From NCBI RefSeq assembly GCF_002776695.1, contig NZ_LFJC01000003.1, positions 2,024,487 through 2,088,486 on the forward strand: a stretch of DNA of 64,000 bases, written 5' to 3'. Under the pieces are notes generated by a model. The model did no database searches. It saw only the letters and a list, made by a program, of their open reading frames with translations, and was not told the origin of the DNA. Origin of the DNA: Bradyrhizobium nitroreducens (lineage in GTDB: Bacteria; Pseudomonadota; Alphaproteobacteria; Rhizobiales; Xanthobacteraceae). Every line of letters begins with the position of its first letter. Position 1 is the first letter of the stretch. The translations under genes and the position numbers were made by a program. Shown piece after piece: positions 19,149 through 27,536 of the stretch.

Positions 19149-19823
19149 TTGCGATTACTTGTCATCGAGGACGATGAACAGCTGGGGCCTTGGTTGAAAT
19201 CCGAACTGGCCGGGACCCTGGGTGGCGCAGATCTCGTCACAACGCTTGACGAGGCTTTGGCGGCGATCTCAGTGCGTCAATTTGACTTGATTGTGGTCGA
19301 CCGACGTTTACCCGACGGCGATGGCGTCGATCTGCTTGCGCGACTGAAGCAGTTGCAACCGCGGCCCGGAGTGCTCGTTCTGACTGCGCTTGACGATCCA
19401 AACGACATCGCGCGCGCGCTTGACGCCGGAGCTGACGATTATCTGGCTAAGCCTTTCGAGCCGATCGAGTTGATTGCGCGCGCCAAGGCGGTCATCCGTC
19501 GGCTTCAATTGGATCAAAGGGGCAGGGTGACGGTTGCCAATCTGATGTTCGATGCCACGTCAAGGATGGCTTATATCGACGGTGAGCCACTCGTCATCCC
19601 GCGGCGCGAGCTTGCCTTGCTGGAAGCGCTCGCGCGAAGATCCGGGCAAGTCGTTTTGCGGGATACGCTGGAAGCAGCCGCCTACAGCTTTGACGACGAA
19701 ATCCAGTCGAACGCAATCGATGCGCATATCTCACGATTGCGAAAGCGCTTGCGCGACAATGGTTGTCTAGCGAGCATCAAGCCATTGCGCGGGCTCGGCT
19801 ACCTCTTGTGCGACACCAGATGA
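19149..19823 (+). CDS. OmpR-family response regulator (paralogue of 23746-24417)
   Basis: 224 residues from a TTG start at 19149, chosen because GGAGGAG lies 6 nt upstream and because the protein then opens RLLVIEDDEQLGPWLK, aligned with its paralogue's RVLVVEDDPKLGPWLC. An upstream ATG at 19011 would add 46 unlikely residues. Phospho-acceptor Asp51 is in LIVVDRRLPDGDG and Lys101 in DDYLAKPF. The winged helix ends with RLRKRLRDNGCLASIKPLRGLGYLL. The kinase gene overlaps its stop by 4 bp. Direct repeats upstream suggest autoregulation. Confidence 0.9.
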   Translation: MRLLVIEDDEQLGPWLKSELAGTLGGADLVTTLDEALAAISVRQFDLIVVDRRLPDGDGVDLLARLKQLQPRPGVLVLTALDDPNDIARALDAGADDYLAKPFEPIELIARAKAVIRRLQLDQRGRVTVANLMFDATSRMAYIDGEPLVIPRRELALLEALARRSGQVVLRDTLEAAAYSFDDEIQSNAIDAHISRLRKRLRDNGCLASIKPLRGLGYLLCDTR

Positions 19824-21232
19824 ACCGCATTCGCGGCTCGATCACGCTAATCGCCGCAGCGCTTCTGAGCGTTGTGATCGCCGTTGTCCTGACATGTGTG
19901 TTGATCCTGCAGTTCAGTCTTTTGGACGACGACGGCACCTTCGCGCATTCCGACGCTGCGACGGCAATCAAGGCCGCGATTGGTCAGGACGAACGCGGAG
20001 AGCTGATTATCGACGAGCATAGTCCGAAGGCAGCCAAGGTGACGCCAACGCTCCTGGAGCTCAAACGTATGTTTTCGGGCTTTTGGTACGTCATCTCCGA
20101 TGGCCGAAGCGTGATCCAGTACGGACCAGTGCCTAAGCGTGTTTTGGCGGGCTTAGCTAACGAGCAGAAGAAGTCGGCGTTTTCTGAATATGCAGTGAAC
20201 GATACATCGACGCGGCGCTCTCTTTCGGCGGTGGTTGACCAAACGGATGCCGGCGAAACTCTGATCGAGGTCGGCGGAGCCGCCTATAGCCGGTGGCAGA
20301 TGTTTATGAGCACTGTCCAGGATACTTCGTATATAAGGATACCTATCTTTATCGTGCTCGTGGGCACAATTCTGGCTGCAATTGTAATTGTACCAATGTT
20401 GATCGCGCGCCCCGTGCGCCGCGTCGCGGTCGCGGCCGAATTGATTGACGGAACGCGCGAGGGTGTCCGCTTGCCCGAGAAGAGCGCGCCGTTGGAGCTC
20501 GTCCCGATGGTCAGCGCTTTCAACCGGGCGCTCGAGCGCATTGACGCGACGACCTCGGCACAGCGTCGTTTTCTGTCCAACTCAGCGCACGAGTTGCGCA
20601 CGCCGTTGGCACGGGCTCGGACACGGCTGGAGGGGGTCGGCGACAAAGCACTGAAAGCGGCGCTCGTATCCGACTTGCAATCACTGTCTTCGATCATAAC
20701 AATGCTCCTGCAACTGGCGCGTCTATCCTCGGCGCCGGCGCAGGAAACGGAAATCGATCTCGTCGCAACAGCGAAGCGGATCGCCGCAGAACATGCGCCC
20801 AGCGCGTTGGATTCCGGCGTCGAGATCGAATTCTCGGCTCCGGACGGGTCCATCAAAACCTACGGATCCGACCAGGCGATCAGGATTGCGCTCGCCAATA
20901 TCATTCGCAATGCGCTACAGCATTCCCGGGAAGGTCAGCAGGTTTTGGTGGAAGTGGAGGCTCCGGCGACGGTGCGTGTGATCGACCGCGGTCCGGGAAT
21001 CGCACCAGGCGACCGATCTGCGGTACTTCAACCTTTCGTGCGCGGCCGTCAGGACGGCGATGGCACTGGACTTGGTCTGGCAATTGTCGCGCAAGTGATG
21101 GCTTTGCACAAAGGACTAGTGGCGATCGACGATACGCCTGGCGGCGGTGCCACGATCGTCCTGAGATTTCCATCGGCTGAAGTGTCGTCGAATCCGGCTC
21201 GCGACTGCGAGCGCGAAAAAGCACCCACCTAA
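19820..21232 (+). CDS. Sensor histidine kinase with FWYV-SD periplasmic domain
   Basis: 470 residues from the ATG at 19820 (ATGA overlap). TM1 is at about 8-33. The periplasmic sensor spans 34-170 and contains FWYVISD (88-94) and GPVP (102-105). TM2 is at about 173-195, followed by HAMP, then H-box SNSAHELRTPL with His257, N-box (IIRNALQHS), G1 (DRGPGIAP) and G2 (GDGTGLGLAIV). The same sensor motif spacing occurs in the paralogous kinase at 24407. The signal is unknown; the flanking small exported proteins point to an envelope condition. Confidence 0.9.
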   Translation: MNRIRGSITLIAAALLSVVIAVVLTCVLILQFSLLDDDGTFAHSDAATAIKAAIGQDERGELIIDEHSPKAAKVTPTLLELKRMFSGFWYVISDGRSVIQYGPVPKRVLAGLANEQKKSAFSEYAVNDTSTRRSLSAVVDQTDAGETLIEVGGAAYSRWQMFMSTVQDTSYIRIPIFIVLVGTILAAIVIVPMLIARPVRRVAVAAELIDGTREGVRLPEKSAPLELVPMVSAFNRALERIDATTSAQRRFLSNSAHELRTPLARARTRLEGVGDKALKAALVSDLQSLSSIITMLLQLARLSSAPAQETEIDLVATAKRIAAEHAPSALDSGVEIEFSAPDGSIKTYGSDQAIRIALANIIRNALQHSREGQQVLVEVEAPATVRVIDRGPGIAPGDRSAVLQPFVRGRQDGDGTGLGLAIVAQVMALHKGLVAIDDTPGGGATIVLRFPSAEVSSNPARDCEREKAPT

Positions 21233-21450
21233 TTTGGCCGCACCGACATGGCCGGCGATTGGACTTGAAGATGCGTCGCACCCCCGGCGCGCTGCCCGGT
21301 CCGGAATTTCGGTAGCACTGATTCGACGGCTTCTCACTCACCGTCGATGAACTTGCGCGCATGATAGCGGCTTCGAGTTTCGTCGTCTTCATGCGCCATA
21401 GTCGTCATTCGCGAGCATGCCCCGGATGACCGTTGCGGCAAACGTCCGCA

Positions 21451-21477
21451 GCAGTGACTGCGTAATGTTATGGCAAT
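21451..21477 (+). promoter_or_regulatory. Triple 11-bp direct repeat upstream of the glycine-zipper protein (site D)
   Basis: GCAGT (21451), GTAAT (21462) and GCAAT (21473) are in 11-bp phase, ending about 57 bp before the ATG at 21534. The rest of the 301-bp gap 21233-21533 shows no gene. Confidence 0.5.
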
Positions 21478-21533
21478 GCTCCAGGCCCAGCGTCCCAGTG
21501 TGACTAACGTCGTCTTCCGACAAGGGAACTCAT

Positions 21534-21857
21534 ATGAAGAAGCAAGCATTGATAGGAGCCGCGGCGCTGATCGCCATGACCTCGTTGTCGCCAACACGCG
21601 CGCACGCGGGCGATGGCGCAATCGCGGCCGGCATCATTGGCGGCCTCGCAGTCGGCGCACTCGCTGGGAGCGCGATCGCGAATTCGCACCGGGCCCCTGC
21701 CTATGTCTATGATGACGAGCCGGTCTATCAGCCGAGGGGTCGTCGCGTCTACAGATATTACGAGGCGCCCTATTATTCCGGCCACGGATATGATTCGGGC
21801 TATGGCTACTCTTCGGGGTATCGTGATGGCTACAATGACGCGGCGTCGGATTGGTGA
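21534..21857 (+). CDS. Small exported glycine-zipper, Tyr/Gly-rich protein
   Basis: 107 residues. A Sec signal peptide (MKKQALIGAAALIAMTSLSPTRAHA) is followed by a glycine-zipper stretch (AIAAGIIGGLAVGALAGSAIA, residues about 29-49). The tail is rich in Tyr, Gly, Ser and Arg, as in many rhizobial envelope proteins of unknown function. It is probably periplasmic or outer-membrane associated. It stands alone after the kinase gene, with the direct-repeat site just upstream, so it is a likely target of the neighbouring regulators. Confidence 0.8.
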   Translation: MKKQALIGAAALIAMTSLSPTRAHAGDGAIAAGIIGGLAVGALAGSAIANSHRAPAYVYDDEPVYQPRGRRVYRYYEAPYYSGHGYDSGYGYSSGYRDGYNDAASDW

Positions 21858-22007
21858 GGCTGGGGGCGTCGTCGCGTAGACGCGCCCTGCAACCGGCCAC
21901 TGCCCTCGGATCTGGCGATCGCCAGGTCGTCAGTGCCTCCGCCAAGATGGCTGGCGTTCTGCAAAGCAACTTCTCGGTCGCAGAATTGGCGGGAGGCACC
22001 TGGCTAG

Positions 22008-22601
22008 CTATACTCCCGGGGCCGACGAGTGCGGCAGCATGCGGACGAGAATCTTGTCACGCCGAACCAGGTGATGAAACAGGGCCGCGGCTATGTGCAG
22101 GCCGACGACAGGCCAGGCAATCCATTTTCCGACGAGATGATGAATGGCGTCGACCGGCGGCTCGAACGCTTCCCAGCCGATCCCGCAGGTGACCTCGATC
22201 CAGGCGAACAGCGCCGTTTCACGAAAATTTGGCACCTTGAACAGCGCAAAATCCGTGTCGGCATCCGTGCCGATATAGCCGGTGAGGGGCATCAGGATCA
22301 TCAGCCCGTAAAGCCCCCAATGCGCCGCTTGCGCAATTCGCTTCTCGAGCTCCGAGGTCTGCGCCTCCTCCGGCTGTACGTTCAGCAGCCGCCAGTACAG
22401 ACGAGGGACAACCAAGACACCGACGAATATCCCGAGGACCCAATGGATGTTGAGCACCGGCAATGAGTCCGGCGAGCTGTCGTCCATGAACCAGATAACG
22501 TAGTAGACGACGACATAAGCACCGATGAAGGCGGCGGCGACAGTCCAATGCAGGAACTTGGCCAAAGCGCCGAATTCCTGCTCCGTATTCTTCCATTGCA
22601 T
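22008..22601 (-). CDS. Cytochrome b561 family protein
   Basis: 197 residues from the ATG at 22601, which has AAGGAGA 8 nt upstream; the longer open frame to 22823 is not supported. The opening EFGALAKFLHWTVAAAFIGAYVV is the family's first helix with its haem-ligand His. Three further helices follow, with His in LNIHWVLGIFVG, AAHWGLYGLMILMPLTGYIG and VGLHIAAALFHHLVRRDKIL. It is a diheme inner-membrane electron carrier, perhaps reducing quinone or superoxide. It sits inside the cluster of envelope regulators but lacks the direct-repeat site seen near its neighbours. Confidence 0.88.
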   Translation of the reverse strand: MQWKNTEQEFGALAKFLHWTVAAAFIGAYVVVYYVIWFMDDSSPDSLPVLNIHWVLGIFVGVLVVPRLYWRLLNVQPEEAQTSELEKRIAQAAHWGLYGLMILMPLTGYIGTDADTDFALFKVPNFRETALFAWIEVTCGIGWEAFEPPVDAIHHLVGKWIAWPVVGLHIAAALFHHLVRRDKILVRMLPHSSAPGV

Positions 22602-22863
22602 CGCGCGATCTCCTTGCGGCCCGCCGTTTTTCCTACGCCGTTGCGTCGATCGCTCGAGCCGACCGGCCGACGGGAGCTCTTCTACGCGGTCAGGGGCGCG
22701 AATGGCAAACCTGCGTCGAAGCAGCAGACGTGGCGACCATTTCGCCATGCCGTCGGCATTTTGGGCGCTGGCCTGATGGGGCGCGCATCGCTCAGGTGAC
22801 TGCTCAGCCCCCCGGATGCACAATGGCTCGCACAGACTGCTGGCCTACGTCCGCGGCGTTCGC

Positions 22864-23187
22864 TCAGATTGTGACCAGGCTCCTGATCTCGTCTTGCGCA
22901 AAGTGCGGAACAAGCCTGCGGTTCACGAAGTCGGTCCAATCCTTGAAATTGGATTTCTTCCGAGACTCGATGATCGCGGTCACGCTGCCGGGACTGAGGC
23001 GCGGCAGCTTGCGCAGTTCGGCGGCGGTGGCAATGTTCAGGTCGACCTTTTTGAGCTGACCGAACTCCGTTGGCGGCATTCCGGATCCATCGATCGCATT
23101 TTGAGATCGTGTCGAAGATTGCGCGAATGCGGCCACGCTCAGAGCGCCGACGATCGCGAGCGCGAGGCAAGCGAATTTTAGCGGCAT
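22864..23187 (-). CDS. Exported helix-hairpin-helix (ComEA-like) protein
   Basis: 107 residues from the ATG at 23187, preceded by AAGGAGC at 7 nt. A signal peptide (MPLKFACLALAIVGALSVAAFA) is followed by a single HhH unit: VDLNIATAAELRKLPRLSPGSVTAIIESRKKSNFKDWTDFV. Such domains bind DNA non-specifically in ComEA, but short exported versions in rhizobia have no known role. It carries a GTAAT/GCAAT direct repeat 69-84 bp upstream (site E). The final Cys/haem or enzymatic motifs are absent. Confidence 0.82.
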   Translation of the reverse strand: MPLKFACLALAIVGALSVAAFAQSSTRSQNAIDGSGMPPTEFGQLKKVDLNIATAAELRKLPRLSPGSVTAIIESRKKSNFKDWTDFVNRRLVPHFAQDEIRSLVTI

Positions 23188-23255
23188 GAACTTGCTCCTT
23201 TTGCTGGAGAGTACGCTGGACTGCAATGTCTAACGAGCAGGTAGAGGCCAACAGG

Positions 23256-23271
23256 ATTGCAGCACGATTAC
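23256..23271 (-). promoter_or_regulatory. GTAAT-N6-GCAAT direct repeat upstream of the HhH protein (site E)
   Basis: On the minus strand GTAAT (23271-23267) and GCAAT (23260-23256) are 11 bp apart, about 70-85 bp before the HhH gene start at 23187. Confidence 0.5.
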
Positions 23272-23554
23272 ATTCGCCTCTGACGCACTTTCGAGCTGGC
23301 GCTCGTATGCGTGAGAACAAGTCGCATAGCGGCGGGCGTGTCTTACGTGAGTGGTGCGGGGGACGCGCACGATGGTCATCGGTTGGATTACGTTGCGCGT
23401 AAGCACCGTCACGCAATCGTGGCAGCAGATCACACTGGTTTCCGGCAGCTTCGGAAGCGCTCTCTAGGCAGTCCACGATTTGTGGTACAACAACGACGGT
23501 CGAACGCCCGGCCCCGGGAATATTTCCCGACCCTCGAGGGACTTCTTCCCTGAG

Positions 23555-23570
23555 ATTGCGATGGTATTAC
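23555..23570 (-). promoter_or_regulatory. GTAAT-N6-GCAAT direct repeat (site F)
   Basis: On the minus strand GTAAT (23570-23566) and GCAAT (23559-23555) are 11 bp apart. Its target is unclear: the HhH gene starts 368 bp further on, and a 67-codon minus-strand frame begins at 23433 but has no recognisable features. The rest of 23188-23745 shows no convincing gene. Confidence 0.4.
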
Positions 23571-23679
23571 GACACGTGTTCTGGGCCGAACTCGAGCGAA
23601 TGGCCTCTGCCGTGCGTGAGCGAGCATCGACAACGCACCGTTTAGAATGGAATCAAATCGCGGCCTCGGCGGAGGCCAC

Positions 23680-23706
23680 GTAATGTTGCGATAATGTATC
23701 GGTAAT
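23680..23706 (+). promoter_or_regulatory. Triple 11-bp direct repeat upstream of two-component operon 3 (site G)
   Basis: GTAAT (23680), ATAAT (23691) and GTAAT (23702) are spaced exactly 11 bp, ending 39 bp before the regulator ATG at 23746. It is the clearest member of the site family. Confidence 0.65.
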
Positions 23707-23745
23707 CGTTGGACCGCACGGTTGGGAGTATCGGGGGCGGATTCA

Positions 23746-24417
23746 ATGCGGGTTCTGGTGGTTGAGGACGACCCAAAGCTGGGCCCCTGGCTATGCGATG
23801 TCTTTGCCGGTGTGTTCGGTTCATCCGACATCGTGAGAACGCTGGATGAGGCGCGAGCAGCGGTAACCGTTCGGCCCTTTGACCTCGTCGTGATCGACCG
23901 TGGTCTTCCCGACGGCGACGGACTCGATCTTCTGACGGATTTGAGGCGTCAGCATCCGAGCCCCGCGACGTTGGTCCTCACGGCGCTCGATGAGCCGGCC
24001 AAGGTCGCCCACGCACTCGACGAGGGGGCCGACGATTACATGTCCAAACCTTTCGCGCCGGTCGAACTGATCGCGCGTGCGAGAGCCGTCCTTCGTCGTC
24101 TGCTCTTGGACAAAGGCGCGATCGTCACAATCGCCAATATGAGCTACGATATCGTCAACCGTGCGGTGCACGTCGATCAGAAGCCCATCGTGGTACCACG
24201 GCGGGAGCTGGCAATTCTGGAGGCCATGGTGCGCCGTGTCGGTTGGGTTGTTGAGCGCTCAACCCTGGAGCTCGCCGCCTACGGCTTCGAAGACGACATT
24301 CAATCCAACGCAATCGAAGCTCATGTCTCTCGCCTACGCCGGCGTCTTCGTGAAGCCAGGTGCAACGTGACGATTCGGCCGATCCGTGGCCTTGGCTATG
24401 TGTTGAATGACGAATAG
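23746..24417 (+). CDS. OmpR-family response regulator (paralogue of 19149-19823)
   Basis: 223 residues from the ATG at 23746 (RVLVVEDDPKLGPWL); an in-frame ATG at 23722 would add eight residues. Asp51 sits in LVVIDRGLPDGDG and the conserved Lys in DDYMSKPF. The winged-helix domain (VPRRELAILEAM through PIRGLGYVLNDE) is closely similar to the 19149 regulator, including DIQSNAIEAHVSRLRRRLRE against EIQSNAIDAHISRLRKRLRD. Similar recognition helices predict shared DNA sites, which fits the common 11-bp repeats. The kinase gene overlaps its end by 11 bp. Confidence 0.92.
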   Translation: MRVLVVEDDPKLGPWLCDVFAGVFGSSDIVRTLDEARAAVTVRPFDLVVIDRGLPDGDGLDLLTDLRRQHPSPATLVLTALDEPAKVAHALDEGADDYMSKPFAPVELIARARAVLRRLLLDKGAIVTIANMSYDIVNRAVHVDQKPIVVPRRELAILEAMVRRVGWVVERSTLELAAYGFEDDIQSNAIEAHVSRLRRRLREARCNVTIRPIRGLGYVLNDE

Positions 24418-25834
24418 CGACGCGAATCGGTTTGGCTTAAGTCGCATCTTTCGCTCGATCACGCTGACGGCGGCAACGTTGATCGGGGTTGTGACGACCA
24501 TCATGTTGTTATGTGCCGCTGCTTTGTTGATCCGCCTGGGTGGCGACGACGATGGCACGTGGGCCGCCGCCAACGTGGCCAACACTTTGGCCGCAGCGAC
24601 AGCACGAAACGACCAAGGTCAACTGATCATCACGCCAACGCCGAAACTGCAGGAGATCATCAGCGAATTCCCGTCGTTTTGGTATGTTGTATCCGACCGG
24701 ACATCGGAAGTATCCGCCGGACCGGTACCCAAATGGCGACCGAAGAAATCCGAACCGCAACGCAACGGAACGAGCTTTTTTGCATATGCGATTGACGGTG
24801 ACACAAGAAAACTCAAGAGGATAACCGCCTCGAGGGATACGCCCGTCGGAGAGATCTGGATTGAGACCGGCGGCGTGGCCTTCACCGCCAGGCAGCTCAT
24901 GCTTGGAACCCTCTCCGAGGCGACGATCGTCATGCTTCCAATTCTTCTTATGCTGATGACAACTGCGCTAGCTGCTCTCGTCTTCGTTCCGGCGCTGATC
25001 GCCCGTCCAGTCCGCGCGGTCGCGGCGGCGGCGGAAACCATCGACGGCGTACCCGATGGTCGCCGCCTGCCCGAGGAGAACGCGCCGACGGAATTGTTAC
25101 CATTGGTCCTGGCATTCAATCGTGCGCTCTCGCGCATCGATAACGCATCGAAGCTGCAGCGGAATTTCTTGTCGAATGCAGCCCACGAGCTTCGAACGCC
25201 GCTCACCAATGCGCGCACCGCGCTCGAACAAATCCCGGACGCCGCACTCCGCGCCAGAGTCGTTGCGGAAAACGAAAAGCTGTCGGCGATCATCACGATG
25301 TTTCTCCAACTCGCCCGCATTTCCATGGAACCGTCCGAGTTGACTGAAGTCGACCTTGTCGCGCTCACGCGACGAATCGCAGTTGAACACGTACCGATGG
25401 CCTTGAAGAACGGCACCAATATCGTGTTCACGGAACCTGGACATCCTGTCCCGGTCTTGGGCTCCGAGACTGCGGTTGCAATCGCGCTTTCGAATCTGAT
25501 CCGAAATGCAATACTTCATGCGGAATCTGACCGGCCCGTCCTCGTCGAAGTGAGCGAGCCCGCGCGCATTTGCGTCATCGATCACGGCCCGGGCCTGGGA
25601 TTCTTCAACCCCAACGTTTCGTTTGAGCCATTCAAACGCGGCAACACGGCAGCGCAAGGCATGGGACTTGGTCTCTCGATCGTCTCTCAGGTCGTGGCCA
25701 CGCATAACGGCAGCGTTCGGATGCAAGAGACGCCTGGTGGCGGAGCGACGGTCGAACTGATTTTCCCTGCCATGCGTGATCATCCCGAACGGTCCGAGCG
25801 CGGAACGGTCCAAAGAAAACCAGGCGCGACCTGA
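24407..25834 (+). CDS. Sensor histidine kinase with FWYV-SD periplasmic domain (paralogue)
   Basis: 475 residues. TM1 is at about 18-44. The sensor domain contains FWYVVSD (91-97) and GPVP (105-108), in the same order and spacing as the 19820 kinase. TM2 is at about 172-198. H-box SNAAHELRTPL has His260; the N-box is LIRNAILHA, G1 DHGPGLG and G2 AQGMGLGLSIV. Both kinases share the dimerisation and catalytic core, so cross-talk is possible. It converges with the SH3 protein gene, 97 bp away. Confidence 0.9.
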   Translation: MTNSDANRFGLSRIFRSITLTAATLIGVVTTIMLLCAAALLIRLGGDDDGTWAAANVANTLAAATARNDQGQLIITPTPKLQEIISEFPSFWYVVSDRTSEVSAGPVPKWRPKKSEPQRNGTSFFAYAIDGDTRKLKRITASRDTPVGEIWIETGGVAFTARQLMLGTLSEATIVMLPILLMLMTTALAALVFVPALIARPVRAVAAAAETIDGVPDGRRLPEENAPTELLPLVLAFNRALSRIDNASKLQRNFLSNAAHELRTPLTNARTALEQIPDAALRARVVAENEKLSAIITMFLQLARISMEPSELTEVDLVALTRRIAVEHVPMALKNGTNIVFTEPGHPVPVLGSETAVAIALSNLIRNAILHAESDRPVLVEVSEPARICVIDHGPGLGFFNPNVSFEPFKRGNTAAQGMGLGLSIVSQVVATHNGSVRMQETPGGGATVELIFPAMRDHPERSERGTVQRKPGAT

Positions 25835-25931
25835 GGCTCGTTTTGCGCGCGACTTGCTATCTATTGGCAGCACCTGCCTCGACGAACGGCCCACTGATGT
25901 CAGCTCCGTGGGGCTTTTGGTGCGATTGTCA

Positions 25932-26411
25932 TCAGTATTCATTTCCCTCGTAGTCTCCGCCCCAATTATCGCGCCAGCCTGGCGGCGAGCCATCGTCTTC
26001 CCAGTGATAACTGCTCCAACGATCCAGATCGTGATAGAAATCGCGATCGCGATAATAATCCCCCCAGTAGTTGATGACGTTGAATGTGACGATCGGTATC
26101 TCCACCTGCGCTGCATAGGCCGGCACATAGACGCGACGTTCGTCGTGAACAAACTGGATATGCGCACCCGACGCCCAGCCGCGCATACCGGAAGCGCTTA
26201 CGTCACACCACGCGTAGCGATCAAGGCAGCCGTGGATTACCAGCCCGGAGCCAGCACCCAACATGCCGACTGCGGGAAACCGAACACTCGGTCCTGAACG
26301 GATGTTGAGGTTGACGCCGGAGTACCCGGCCCGACTGGCGGCGCGGACTTCGCCTGCGGCGCAGATGATCGTGAGCAGTGCCATCGCACACACCCTGATC
26401 AACGTTCTCAT
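25932..26411 (-). CDS. Exported SH3-domain protein
   Basis: 159 residues. A signal peptide (MRTLIRVCAMALLTIICAAGEVRA) is followed by a bacterial SH3 domain (VNLNIRSGPSVRFPAVGMLGAGSGLVIHGCLDRYAWCDVSASGMRGWASGAHIQF). A C-terminal tail rich in Trp, Tyr and Asp (YWGDYYRDRDFYHDLDRWSSYHW) follows. Family members are periplasmic and may bind peptidoglycan, but no function is established. A GTAAT direct repeat lies 85-100 bp upstream, linking it to the neighbouring two-component systems. Confidence 0.85.
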   Translation of the reverse strand: MRTLIRVCAMALLTIICAAGEVRAASRAGYSGVNLNIRSGPSVRFPAVGMLGAGSGLVIHGCLDRYAWCDVSASGMRGWASGAHIQFVHDERRVYVPAYAAQVEIPIVTFNVINYWGDYYRDRDFYHDLDRWSSYHWEDDGSPPGWRDNWGGDYEGNEY

Positions 26412-26495
26412 GTAATAACTCCCTTTGACGATACCCGAGGGCGAACAAGACCTACGCTCTCGTGGGAGCGTGGGAAGTGCAGCTACGGGCCCCGC

Positions 26496-26511
26496 ATTAC
26501 GTCAGGATTAC
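26496..26511 (-). promoter_or_regulatory. GTAAT-N6-GTAAT direct repeat upstream of the SH3 protein (site H)
   Basis: On the minus strand two exact GTAAT units are 11 bp apart. The first unit continues GTAATCCT, the same eight bases as at site C (19087). It lies 85-100 bp before the SH3 gene and overlaps the last codon of the aminotransferase remnant. Confidence 0.55.
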
Positions 26512-27119
26512 GGGCCAGCTTTGAAGCGCTGCGCTGCAGCTCGCGGGACGATCACGTCAACGCAACGCGCATCCTGGGTCTGGAAGGCACGCCAATTGAT
26601 GCCGTCACAGATCCGGCGCGCCGCGCGCGCGAACTCTGCGGTCGGAAGCTCCTGGTCGAACCCGAAGTCGTGCCGGAACGCCGAGACCAGGATGCCGGCG
26701 AGATCATCACCTGCGGTCTTCGCCGCAGCCTCGAGACCCTCGACGTCATTGAAAGTGAAATATACGAGATGCGCGCGATCCTCCGCGGACACACCGAGCA
26801 GCGACGGTAAGCACCACGGCACAGCCGCATGATAAGCCCCCTTGGCGACGAGGATCTTTCGTCGCCCCGTCGCGGCCCTCGCGATGGTGACGCACGTGGT
26901 CGTCGCATCGGTGCCGGGGGTCGCCTCGGCTTCGGTCGTCGCAAAGCGCGCACGGTCCAGCCACTGCACAACATGACGTGGAAAATGAACCTGCCTATCG
27001 ATGCGGCCAAACGTCATCTTGGTGCAGGATCTACCGCCCGGCGCGGAGCCAACGAGACTGGCTCGGCTCGAAGCAAGCTGAGCTCGTGGCAGCTTGGTGG
27101 CTGGGTTGGCCACTACCAT
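26508..27119 (-). pseudogene. Remnant of a class III (HemL-like) aminotransferase
   Basis: The frame holds about 120 residues recognisable as the middle of a glutamate-1-semialdehyde-type aminotransferase: DATTTCVTIARAATGRRKILVAKGAYHAAVPW, then FNDVEGLEAAAK, DDLAGILVSAFRHDFGFDQELP and EFARAARRICDG. It then diverges where the 'DDVR-GFR' and PLP-lysine segments should come, and the first 50 residues are unrelated. Only a central slice of a normally 430-residue enzyme remains, so it cannot be active. It marks old rearrangement at the edge of the tRNA-scar region. Confidence 0.7.
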
Positions 27120-27171
27120 CAGGAGTACAAAATCGCAGGGAAGCGCAAATTGTCGTGGGAAATCGTAGCTT

Positions 27172-27218
27172 TGGTAGCGGGAGAGGGACTCGCCCCCCGA
27201 CCCCAGGATTATGATTCT
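27172..27218 (-). pseudogene. 3' half of a tRNA-Met(CAT), decayed
   Basis: Read on the minus strand, the segment runs from an anticodon-loop ATCATAATC through a variable loop and T-arm to CCCGCTACCA, the 3' end of alphaproteobacterial elongator tRNA-Met. The T-loop is one base short. No 5' half follows at higher coordinates. Such 3' fragments are the usual displaced ends of elements that integrate into tRNA genes. Confidence 0.6.
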
Positions 27219-27470
27219 CGTGTTTAGCTTGTTAGAATCTTATCAGTGCTTGGCGCATCACTGTCGTCGGCCCGCGCCGGCGGAATCCCTCAAACCGCCG
27301 ATATCGAAGCGTAAGGCCTTCGTTTCCATTGAGGGATTCGAACTGTCACCACGCTTGCCGGGTGGGGGCAACGCACCGACGATTTCCAATCAGCAGGAAA
27401 CCACCGCTCAGAGGCGCGAGCCTACCAATCACATTGTCGGGAGTAGATCGGCCGCCGGCTGCCACAAACA

Positions 27471-27509
27471 CCGTTTGAAAAACCGTTTTAGTCCGGCCTT
27501 CTCAAACGG
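27471..27509. repeat. Inverted repeat CCGTTTGA/TCAAACGG
   Basis: CCGTTTGA at 27471-27478 pairs with TCAAACGG at 27502-27509, followed on the plus strand by a T-rich TTATTCT. It could be a weak terminator. No gene precedes it; 27222-27470 shows nothing recognisable. Confidence 0.35.
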
Positions 27510-27536
27510 TTATTCTCGCTAAGATCTTGATTTGTT

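Noticed and set aside
23480..23683. 67-codon plus-strand frame before the third regulator
   Set aside because: No ribosome site, no homology recognised, and it crosses the operator at 23680; treated as non-coding.
25097..26167. 356-codon minus-strand frame overlapping the kinase and SH3 genes
   Set aside because: It spans two well supported genes in other frames and has no recognisable domain.
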